In this document: piece by piece, positions 39,912 to 47,225 of the stretch
Layout: each line of letters opens with the position of its first letter
How positions within the stretch are numbered: the first letter of the stretch is position 1
DNA from: Thermosynechococcus sp. NK55a
GTDB taxonomy: Bacteria; Cyanobacteriota; Cyanobacteriia; Thermosynechococcales; Thermosynechococcaceae
Length of the DNA stretch: 64,000 bases
Assembly (NCBI RefSeq): GCF_000505665.1
Contig: NC_023033.1
Coordinates: 2,260,313-2,324,312, forward strand
Direction of reading: 5' to 3'
The notes under the pieces: generated by a model
The model's input: only the letters and a program-made list of their open reading frames with translations
Database searches by the model: none
What the model was told of the DNA's origin: nothing
Program-made: the position numbers and the translations under genes

Positions 39912-40897
39912 CCCCCTGGCTGCAACAAAAGCTGGGCAATTGGCAGCTCAGTAATATCCCTGTCCATCAGAGGCTGTACTTGTTCCAAGATAGAGAAAAT
40001 TTCTTGGCGACAGTTCCATTGAGGATTCTCACCGTACTCAAGGGTGAGATGTACTAAAATTTCCAGTGCATAGTCAGGGAAGTCTAGGGCATCCGCGATA
40101 GCTGCCAGTTTTAGTAGGTGTACTGGCGTCTGCAGGTGAGCATTTTGCGGCTGTTGATCGTGGCTGAGTAAATCTCGCAGGTAGATCGCATCTGCCCATA
40201 GAAGTTGGCCCGTTCGCCGTTGAGACCGTAAAGGTGAAAGGTAACGCGGCAAGCGGCACCAGCCGTCATTAGTTAACAGATCAAAGAGCACAAAGCCTTG
40301 CCCTCGCAAGTAAGCATCAATATCACTAAAGAGGGGTTGACCTCTATACACCTCTGAGAACTCAACTTCAATAATAATCCCTAAAGTAGTTGCGGCTAAA
40401 AGAGCCTCACCCCCTTTCAAAACATCAAGATCTGCACCTTGAACATCCACCTGGAGAACGTCCACGCTCTCCAGTCCTTTCTCTTGGGCAAAAGCGCTCA
40501 GGGTAGTTGTTTCCACCTGGACGGTTGCTTCAATGTTCAGACTAGGGTTAAATCCTTGAAAGCGGGATGTATAACTCAAATTGGGCTCATAGAGAGAGCT
40601 GCAGTGGGTTGCACGCGTAATATAAAGGGTTGCTTCACCCACTGCTCGGCCAAGGGCAAGAGGATAGTGCCGCTCAAACCAATGGATTCCTTGGGCTTCG
40701 AGAGCAGCATTTGCCTCATCACAAGCCTCTGGATCCGCATCAAAGCCATAAATCTTTAAGTTGGGAGCAAAAATATGCCAAGGGGATTGGGCATAGTTAT
40801 CTTCACGATAGATTTTGCGAGAACCAACAATGCACAGGGTCAAGGAAATGGGGTCAAGCTTTCCAGCAGTCTTTAGCGTGTTGTTAATGAGTCCCAT
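39908..40897 (-). CDS. FkbM-family SAM-dependent methyltransferase
   Basis: 329 residues from ATG 40897 (a TTG at 40918 is in frame). FkbM features: IYGFDADPEACDEAN (SAM-binding acidic strand), TTLSAFAQEKGLESVDVLQV followed by DVQGADLDVLKGGEALL, then IIIEVEFSEVYRGQPLFSDI. FkbM enzymes O-methylate sugars or polyketides; the C-terminal 80 residues are extra helices. It sits alone between the two repeats and lacks neighbours of its pathway, consistent with recent acquisition. Confidence 0.85.
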   Translation of the reverse strand: MGLINNTLKTAGKLDPISLTLCIVGSRKIYREDNYAQSPWHIFAPNLKIYGFDADPEACDEANAALEAQGIHWFERHYPLALGRAVGEATLYITRATHCSSLYEPNLSYTSRFQGFNPSLNIEATVQVETTTLSAFAQEKGLESVDVLQVDVQGADLDVLKGGEALLAATTLGIIIEVEFSEVYRGQPLFSDIDAYLRGQGFVLFDLLTNDGWCRLPRYLSPLRSQRRTGQLLWADAIYLRDLLSHDQQPQNAHLQTPVHLLKLAAIADALDFPDYALEILVHLTLEYGENPQWNCRQEIFSILEQVQPLMDRDITELPIAQLLLQPGG

Positions 40898-41049
40898 GGC
40901 ACGATAGAACTTGTACAAGTGAACCAGTGTTCTGAGTCATGTTCCAAGACTGAGTGTATTTTGCTCAATTCTAGTTACCTAGGCCAGGTAGCCGCTCCGA
41001 CATCATTGATTTTTTCTAATTTTCATTCCTTGGCTCTCCAAGACTGAAG

Positions 41050-41277
41050 TCCTCATGATAGTTTAACGGTGGAAATGCCACAGGATGCAGAACCATGCAA
41101 GCCAAAACCAAAGGGGAATCGCTCGTCCGCTTACTGAATGTTGGGAAGGCCTACCGTCAGCCCAACGGTCAGGTCATTAGCATTATGGAAAACATTGACC
41201 TTGAGTTACGCACAGGGGAAATTGTTGCGCTGTTAGGGCCCTCAGGATCTGGTAAATCAACCCTGATGCGCATTATT
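41050..41277 (+). repeat. Direct repeat copy 2 (5' end of intact ABC ATPase gene)
   Basis: Second copy of the 228-bp segment at 39539-39766. Left of 41050 the sequence differs from that left of copy 1, so the intact gene has a different upstream region from the truncated one. Confidence 0.95.
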
Positions 41278-42447
41278 ACAGGTTTGGTTGCACCTACATC
41301 TGGGCAGGTCTTGTACCGCGAGCAGCCAATGCAGGGCTTGAATCCGGGGGCTGCGATTGTTTTTCAAAGTTCGGCGCTCTATCCGTGGCTAACGGTTTTG
41401 GAAAATGTGGAGTTGGGTCTAAAGGCCTTGGGAGAAGGTCCGCGATCGCGCCGGCGCAAGGCACTGCGGATGATTGACATTATTGGCTTAGACGGGTTTG
41501 AAAATGCCTACCCCAAGGAACTGTCGGGGGGGATGCGGCAGCGGGTGGGATTTGCCCGTGCTTTGGCGGTGGAGCCGGAACTCCTGTGTATGGATGAGCC
41601 ATTTTCGGCCTTGGATGTGCTGACCGCCGAGAACCTGCGTTTTGAACTTCTCGATCTGTGGCTAGAGCACAAAATTCCTACCCAGAGCATTTTGATTGTC
41701 ACCCACCACATTGAAGAGGCGGTGATTCTCGCCGATCGCATTATTGTTTTGGGGAGCAACCCCGGTCGCGTCCGCGCTGATTTTCCAGTCACCTTGCCCC
41801 ACTATCGCGATCGCAAGAACCCCGAGTTTCAAGCCACGGTGGATCGCATCTATAAAATTCTCACTAACCCCCATGTGGACGAATTAGAGGAACTGGAACC
41901 CAGGCCAACTACCATTGCCAGCCCTCAGGAACCGCGTTACCCGCTGCTTCCCCATGTGCGCATTGGCTCGATCGCCGGTCTATTGGAACTCCTAGAACAC
42001 CGCAAAGAGGACCTCTACCGCATTGCCCAGGAGTTGCAATTGGAGCTAGATGATATTCTGCCCATTGTCGAAGGTGCCCAGATGATGGAACTAGTGGAAC
42101 TGAAAGAGGGGGATATCAGTGTGACCCCTATTGGCAATGCCTTTATTCAGGGGGACATTGACCAGCGCAAGCTGATTATTCGTCAGCAACTCCTCAAGCA
42201 TATCCGCCTTGTGCAGCAAATCCATACTTTCCTGATGGCCAAGCAAAACCACCGCATTCCTGAAAGTTTGGTGCTGGATATTCTAGAGCGACACTTTACG
42301 CCGCAGGAGGCCGAGCGCCAGCTCAATACCGCCATTGACTGGGGACGCTATGCCGAACTCTTTGGCTATGACGAACCGTCTAAGGAAATTTTCCTTGAAG
42401 TCAGTGAACCTGAAGAGCCACTGCCCCTTGAAACGACTGCCGTTTGA
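41095..42447 (+). CDS. Nitrate/sulfonate-type ABC transporter ATPase with C-terminal extra domain
   Basis: 450 residues. ATPase core about 10-260: Walker A GPSGSGKST, signature LSGGMRQRVGFARALA, Walker B LLCMDEPFSALD, switch His in TILIVTHH-like SILIVTHHIEEAV. Residues 285-450 form an AAA-associated C-terminal domain seen in some Ssu/Nrt/Tau-type ATPases (RIGSIAGLLELLEHRKEDLY, then DIDQRKLIIRQQLLKHIRLV). No permease or binding protein is adjacent. The first 61 codons are duplicated upstream. Confidence 0.9.
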   Translation: MQAKTKGESLVRLLNVGKAYRQPNGQVISIMENIDLELRTGEIVALLGPSGSGKSTLMRIITGLVAPTSGQVLYREQPMQGLNPGAAIVFQSSALYPWLTVLENVELGLKALGEGPRSRRRKALRMIDIIGLDGFENAYPKELSGGMRQRVGFARALAVEPELLCMDEPFSALDVLTAENLRFELLDLWLEHKIPTQSILIVTHHIEEAVILADRIIVLGSNPGRVRADFPVTLPHYRDRKNPEFQATVDRIYKILTNPHVDELEELEPRPTTIASPQEPRYPLLPHVRIGSIAGLLELLEHRKEDLYRIAQELQLELDDILPIVEGAQMMELVELKEGDISVTPIGNAFIQGDIDQRKLIIRQQLLKHIRLVQQIHTFLMAKQNHRIPESLVLDILERHFTPQEAERQLNTAIDWGRYAELFGYDEPSKEIFLEVSEPEEPLPLETTAV

Positions 42448-42454
42448 CAACCGC

Positions 42455-42799
42455 CTAGGGAGACTGTTTTTGGCTAAATTCCTCTAGGGCTTCCATGACG
42501 TGGGTGGCATACATCAAGGCAGGACCGCCGTCCATGGCCACAGTCACCATTAGGGTCTCCATGATTTCCGCAGCGGTTGCGCCCGCCTGCAAGGCAGCAC
42601 GGGTATGGAAGGCAATGCAGCCATCACAATGCTTGGCCACACCAATGGCTAGGGCAATCAGCTCTTTGGTTTTAGTGTCAAGGGCACCAGGGGTTGAAGA
42701 GGCACGACTCAAGCTATAAAAGGCTTTCATGGCATCGGGCATCGCTGCCGTCAGCTTTGCCGTGTAGGATTTGATGTGGTTAATTTGTTCGGCGTACAT
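42455..42799 (-). CDS. AhpD-like carboxymuconolactone decarboxylase family protein
   Basis: 114 residues from ATG 42799. The redox motif HCDGCIAFH (CxxC with flanking His) and GATAAEIMETLMV are typical of the AhpD/CMD fold; such proteins are thiol peroxidase partners or alkylhydroperoxidases. It ends 7 bp from the convergent ABC ATPase. The physiological substrate is unknown. Confidence 0.88.
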   Translation of the reverse strand: MYAEQINHIKSYTAKLTAAMPDAMKAFYSLSRASSTPGALDTKTKELIALAIGVAKHCDGCIAFHTRAALQAGATAAEIMETLMVTVAMDGGPALMYATHVMEALEEFSQKQSP

Positions 42800-42949
42800 T
42801 GCTGTTCTCAAACATTTCGTGTTATGCCTATCATCGCCGCTAAACGGCGCTATCCTACTGAAACTTCAACGTTTTTTCTTCTTTGTGTTCCTTTGATGGC
42901 AAAAAGCGGTTAGGGAATAAAATAATTTGGACAATTTCAATGTGTACCT

Positions 42950-44134
42950 ATGCGATTCTATTGGCTAAGTGCGGCAGGTCCTCTGAGTATGATGTTCTTG
43001 GCAGTGGGGTGTCAAGCGGCAACGGTGCCGTCAGCACCAGCAGCAGTATCTACAACAGTTACACCGTCCCCTGTTGCTGTATCTTCCCTCTACACCGTAC
43101 TGGATGAGTTTGGCCAACCTCAGTTTCAAGTGGATGGGCGCAAACTGTTTCGCGATCGCCCCCTGCCACCGCACCGCATTAGCACCGCTCCCATGAAGCT
43201 ACTGCAAGTGTTGCGCAGCACTCGCCAGTATTTTCAAGACTTTAGTGCAACCGACCCCATTACCCAACGGGAAGGCATTCTGGCGATGAAGGGGGTTACG
43301 CTGCCCCAAGTCCTCGAGACGCTAGATTTCATGATTGCGACGCTCACGGTAGATATTAGCCGCAAGCGGCCGATTCGTTTGCAGGACCCCGCATTTATTA
43401 ATCAGCACTTTCGTGTCATTCAATGGCTGCCCCACAATCCCCGCAATCCAAACCAAACTGAAGAATTGCGCCTCACTAACTACGCGGTATTTACCCATCG
43501 CGGATCACGCAGCCGCACGCAGACCTACAATGCGGCCCTTTATGCTCTGCCGCCCCATGTTCCCGATCAACCAGAGGATTTATTTTATAAGCAACTCACA
43601 AAGCAACAGGTGCTCGCAGGGATTTTTGAACTGGGTGGCTCCCTCTATGGACGGGTGAAGCCTTTGGCCTACCTGACGAGGAGAGGGCTTGAGGATGCCC
43701 TGATGCAGGGGACGATTTTGGTGCAATTTACCGATGGCACTGAAGAATTTTTCAATGTGGATCGCCATAATGATATTCCCTTTGCCAAGGGGCTTGATCC
43801 CTATGAGCAGCGGCGCTACTGGTATTTTCGCCAAGTGGCTGCCATTAAGGGCTACGGCAGCACCATTGAGAACAAAATTAATATTGAACCTGAAGTGACG
43901 TTTGCTGGCGATGTCTGGAATATTGGTCTTGGCCGAGTCGTTGTAGTGGAAGATACCCAGGGCGGTCGGCCTAAACTGCGCCTTGGTGTGATTGCCGATA
44001 CGGGGGGAGCTTTTATGCCCAATCTCTATCAGTTGGACTTTTTGGCGGGAATTTTTCCTGACCGTGCCAGCTATCAAGCGGCTGCTCGTCGCATACCCCA
44101 TTACGTCCGTGCCTATATCCTGATTAAGAAATAA
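42950..44134 (+). CDS. Putative lipoprotein, unknown function
   Basis: 394 residues. Signal peptide with lipobox LAVGC (Cys21), then an Ala/Pro/Thr-rich linker and a folded domain from about 50. Conserved-looking blocks: DEFGQPQFQVDGRKLFRDRP, FQDFSATDPITQREGILAMK, GLDPYEQRRYWYF and GYGSTIENKINIEPEVTF. A TAAAAT at 42918-42923 may be its -10. It could be a peptidoglycan or envelope protein, but no domain is recognised. Confidence 0.7.
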   Translation: MRFYWLSAAGPLSMMFLAVGCQAATVPSAPAAVSTTVTPSPVAVSSLYTVLDEFGQPQFQVDGRKLFRDRPLPPHRISTAPMKLLQVLRSTRQYFQDFSATDPITQREGILAMKGVTLPQVLETLDFMIATLTVDISRKRPIRLQDPAFINQHFRVIQWLPHNPRNPNQTEELRLTNYAVFTHRGSRSRTQTYNAALYALPPHVPDQPEDLFYKQLTKQQVLAGIFELGGSLYGRVKPLAYLTRRGLEDALMQGTILVQFTDGTEEFFNVDRHNDIPFAKGLDPYEQRRYWYFRQVAAIKGYGSTIENKINIEPEVTFAGDVWNIGLGRVVVVEDTQGGRPKLRLGVIADTGGAFMPNLYQLDFLAGIFPDRASYQAAARRIPHYVRAYILIKK

Positions 44135-44136
44135 GC

Positions 44137-44946
44137 CTAGCGCTGGCCGAGAAATTTATGGGTTTGGGGAATGACGCGCACGTGGGTCAGCCGTGCCTTG
44201 AGTTGCCCTTGCCACTTGAGGACTTGCTCAGGGGTGGGTGGGGGGGTACAGCGACCGGTACCTACGGGCGTCACAGGTTGGAGAAAGACGGGGATATGGG
44301 GGTTTACGCTGGCCACAAGGGTACTGAGCCGATCGAGATCGGCCGGATCAGTGGTGCGGGAAATAATCACTTTGCAAAAGACCTCAACAGAGGCGCGATC
44401 GCACAGGCGCAAAAAGACTTCATGGGCTGACCAATGGCATTCACCGCTGACACTGGGGAGCTTGATGTCCATACCCACGCTATCGATAGCGGGAAGAATG
44501 AGTTGAAGCGCCTCTGGATGATGTCCGCCCGTTTCAAGGTAGAGGGGCAGGGAGCTGTGGGCCTTGAGGAGGGGCAAAAATGGTGCCAGCGTTGCGGCAT
44601 GAAGCAGGGGTTCGCCGCCGGTGAGGCTAATACTGTCGTGGATTGGCGGAGTATTGAGCTGCTGTACGGCTTCGAGAATATGGGCAGCAGGGACGGGGTT
44701 GGGGATGGCTTGAAAGTGGCGATCGCCACTCTGCTCTTCAATCAGGGCATGGGAGGGAACAAACCATGTATGAGCACTGTCACAATAGGTGCAGCGTAGA
44801 TCACAGCCTGCCAAGCGAATAAATATTTGCCGACACCCCACATTGGCGCCCTCCCCTTGAATGGCTGAGAAGATCTCCACCAAGGGAAGCGCAATCTGCG
44901 CAAGGGAGGAATAATCCTTAATTTGCTGCTCTTTTACAGAAATCAC
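44137..44946 (-). CDS. queE: 7-carboxy-7-deazaguanine synthase (radical SAM)
   Basis: 269 residues. EIFSAIQGEGANVGCRQIFI, then the radical-SAM cluster C48-x3-C52-x2-C55 in GCDLRCTYCDSAHTW and SLTGGEPLLH. It makes 7-carboxy-7-deazaguanine for queuosine-type tRNA modification. GTG start at 44946. No other que genes are in the window. It ends 2 bp past the convergent lipoprotein gene. Confidence 0.93.
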   Translation of the reverse strand: MISVKEQQIKDYSSLAQIALPLVEIFSAIQGEGANVGCRQIFIRLAGCDLRCTYCDSAHTWFVPSHALIEEQSGDRHFQAIPNPVPAAHILEAVQQLNTPPIHDSISLTGGEPLLHAATLAPFLPLLKAHSSLPLYLETGGHHPEALQLILPAIDSVGMDIKLPSVSGECHWSAHEVFLRLCDRASVEVFCKVIISRTTDPADLDRLSTLVASVNPHIPVFLQPVTPVGTGRCTPPPTPEQVLKWQGQLKARLTHVRVIPQTHKFLGQR

Positions 44947-45037
44947 AGGGGGTAGGCAAGCTTGATCACAATGGAGCCCTCTTCCCGATAGTACCTTAAA
45001 GATAGTTAGTAGTTAGCGTGTTCAGTAGGTAAATGCT

Positions 45038-45961
45038 ATGTCTGCCCACCGTTTTGGCCTTGCGTGGCTACTCCTTGGTACCTTGGCAATGGGGATGGGT
45101 GAGCTGCCAGTCATTTTGCCATCGTTACCTGCTGTTGCCCAAAATTCCTCTAACCCAGCCAGTGAGTTTGATCGCTACATGCAGCGGGGGTATCAACTCA
45201 CCGCCAAGCGCGACTATCAATCAGCCTTGGCCAATTTCCGCCGTGCCCTTAGTTTGCGTCCTGGTAACCGCTATGCCCTCATGGCCATCAGTAATGTGGA
45301 GGCCTATATTGCTCGCGATCGCTACGCTGCCCAATCGAGTCATCGCCTCACCTTTGTGCCCTTAAATCGCGGGATGCCGGGGCAACGGGTCGCAGGCGCC
45401 ACCCGCTTTGGTGAATGTACCCAAGGCTCTCTGGCAAAAATTGTTGCCATTGTTCCCGATAACAACTTGGGTATGACGGCTGTAGACAATCCCAGTCTCT
45501 TTTTCTTTGTCCCCCAAAGCACGGCCAAATCTGCGGAACTGATGCTCCTTTCAGAAGCTGGAGATCTGCTACTCGCCCAACAAGTCCCCTTGAATGGCAA
45601 AGCGGGGATTTTGCCCGTAACTGTTGATGCCAGTAAGGTAAAGCTACAACCGGGGCAAAAATACCAGTGGATCTTCTCCCTCACCTGTAAGCCCAATGAA
45701 CCCGATGCCAACCCCTTTGTGACGGGCTGGATTGAGCGGGCTGAGCTAGATAGGAACCTGGCTCGAGTGATGACCACCCTGGCACCGGCGGATCGCCTGC
45801 CCCTTTTGGCCACCAGTCAACTCTGGAACGATACCTTGGCCACCCTTGTGGAGTTGCAGCAAAGGAATCCTGATAACCCTGTAATTAAACAGCAGTGGCA
45901 GGATCTGCTCAAGAGTGCGGGTATTGAGCCACAAATTGTCAATATGCCGTTGTTGCGATAA
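45038..45961 (+). CDS. Secreted TPR-DUF928 protein
   Basis: 307 residues. Signal peptide (cleavage near AVAQ-NS), one TPR-type segment (RGYQLTAKRDYQSALANFRR with ALSLRPGN), then a DUF928 domain from about 108 (LTFVPLNRGMPGQRVAGATR, LFFFVPQSTA, PVTVDASKVKLQPGQKYQW). DUF928 proteins are cyanobacterial, exported and of unknown role. ATG start. Confidence 0.8.
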   Translation: MSAHRFGLAWLLLGTLAMGMGELPVILPSLPAVAQNSSNPASEFDRYMQRGYQLTAKRDYQSALANFRRALSLRPGNRYALMAISNVEAYIARDRYAAQSSHRLTFVPLNRGMPGQRVAGATRFGECTQGSLAKIVAIVPDNNLGMTAVDNPSLFFFVPQSTAKSAELMLLSEAGDLLLAQQVPLNGKAGILPVTVDASKVKLQPGQKYQWIFSLTCKPNEPDANPFVTGWIERAELDRNLARVMTTLAPADRLPLLATSQLWNDTLATLVELQQRNPDNPVIKQQWQDLLKSAGIEPQIVNMPLLR

Positions 45962-46060
45962 ATCCCCCTGTGGCGATATTGAGGGCAGCTGGCTGAGGGC
46001 AACCCTCACATCCAGTTGCACTAGGATAGAAGGTAGGCTGCATTGTATGGAGTGTGCGCC

Positions 46061-46621
46061 ATGCTAAAAAGACATCCATTGCCATTCCCCCTTTGGTTAA
46101 CCGGTATTGTGCTCCTTGGAGCGATCGCCCCTCTGCCGGCCTTGGCACAACGGGTTGCGGGTGACATTGTGATTATTGGCAACTCCCCTTCTGAGTGGGG
46201 GCGTAACCAGCGCTACTGGAACCACTTGCTCAACCTTTCTGGAGCAGCCGCCGCTTCTGCACCCACCACACCAGGGGCTTCCCAAGAAGTTGATCCCAAA
46301 GCTCTAGAACAAGAGCTCCTGCGCAACATCCGCGTCAGTCAACCCCAGTTGGAGCCGGTTATTAGGTTACCGGGGTCTTCAGTGGTGAAAGGCACAGTTA
46401 CAAACAACAACCGCCAACCCGTGACCATTCAATCTATTAACTATGAAATTGTGGCTGCCAATGGAGAAATTCTCCAAACTGGTGCCGCCACCCCTGAACC
46501 CGCCACAGTGGCTCCGGGTCAAACGGTGACATTTCAGCAAATGCTGCCTACCGTGCCGGCAGATAGTGGCGCACGGGTACGGTTAAGCCAGCCCCCAGTA
46601 CTGCTCCAGGGAGGTGTCTAG
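46061..46621 (+). CDS. Secreted FxLYD-like protein
   Basis: 186 residues from ATG 46061. Signal peptide (LPLWLTGIVLLG-like core, cleavage near ALA-QR). The C-terminal half has the beta-sandwich pattern SSVVKGTVTNNNRQPVTIQS, then PATVAPGQTVTFQQ, resembling FxLYD/DUF3426 domains. Function unknown. It overlaps the coaE start by 8 bp. Confidence 0.65.
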   Translation: MLKRHPLPFPLWLTGIVLLGAIAPLPALAQRVAGDIVIIGNSPSEWGRNQRYWNHLLNLSGAAAASAPTTPGASQEVDPKALEQELLRNIRVSQPQLEPVIRLPGSSVVKGTVTNNNRQPVTIQSINYEIVAANGEILQTGAATPEPATVAPGQTVTFQQMLPTVPADSGARVRLSQPPVLLQGGV

Positions 46622-47225
46622 TCCCTTTCGGCTCGGTATCACCGGGGGGATTGCCTGCGGTAAATCTGTGGTGGCTGGTTATTTGCAGCAGCAGTATGGG
46701 GTGCCCATTGTCGATGCCGATATATTAGCGCGGCAAGGGGTTGCCGTCGGCACACCCATTTATCAAGCCATTGTTGATCGCTATGGTGAGGGGATTTGCC
46801 ATAATGACGGTACCCTCGATCGCTCCCGTTTAGGGGAAATTATCTTTGCTCAGCCGCAGGAGCGTCAATGGCTAGAGGCCCAAATCCACCCTTGGGTAAT
46901 TGCCGAGATGGAGCAAGCGATTGATACCTGTGAGCAACCCCTGCTGGCCTTGGTCATTCCCCTACTGTTTGAAGTACATCTTGAAGGGTTAGTGGATCAC
47001 ATTTGGGTAGTAGCGGCTACCCCTGAGCAACAGTTAGCCCGTCTGCAGCAGCGCGATCGCCTCGCTGGGCATGCAGCTGCCCAACGCCTAGCCAGTCAAC
47101 TGCCCCTAGAGGAAAAAATTCGGCGGGCAGATACAGTGCTCTGGAATACAGGTTCTCGGGAGGAACTTTACCGTCAGGTGGATCAGGCCTTTTCCCTACT
47201 GGCCAGAAATGGCAAGGGAAGTTAG
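46614..47225 (+). CDS. coaE: Dephospho-CoA kinase
   Basis: 203 residues. P-loop GITGGIACGKSVVAGYL, the DADILARQGV strand and the LVIPLLFE and HIWVVAATPEQQLARLQQRD blocks. It carries out the last step of coenzyme A synthesis. GTG start inside the upstream gene (8-bp overlap) indicates coupling. The 3' end overlaps the convergent histidine kinase by 30 bp. Confidence 0.96.
   Translation: MSSPFRLGITGGIACGKSVVAGYLQQQYGVPIVDADILARQGVAVGTPIYQAIVDRYGEGICHNDGTLDRSRLGEIIFAQPQERQWLEAQIHPWVIAEMEQAIDTCEQPLLALVIPLLFEVHLEGLVDHIWVVAATPEQQLARLQQRDRLAGHAAAQRLASQLPLEEKIRRADTVLWNTGSREELYRQVDQAFSLLARNGKGS

Noticed and set aside
39539-41277. Composite transposon flanked by direct repeats
   Set aside because: The repeats are the 5' end of a host gene, and no transposase or terminal inverted repeats are present; single-crossover integration explains it better.
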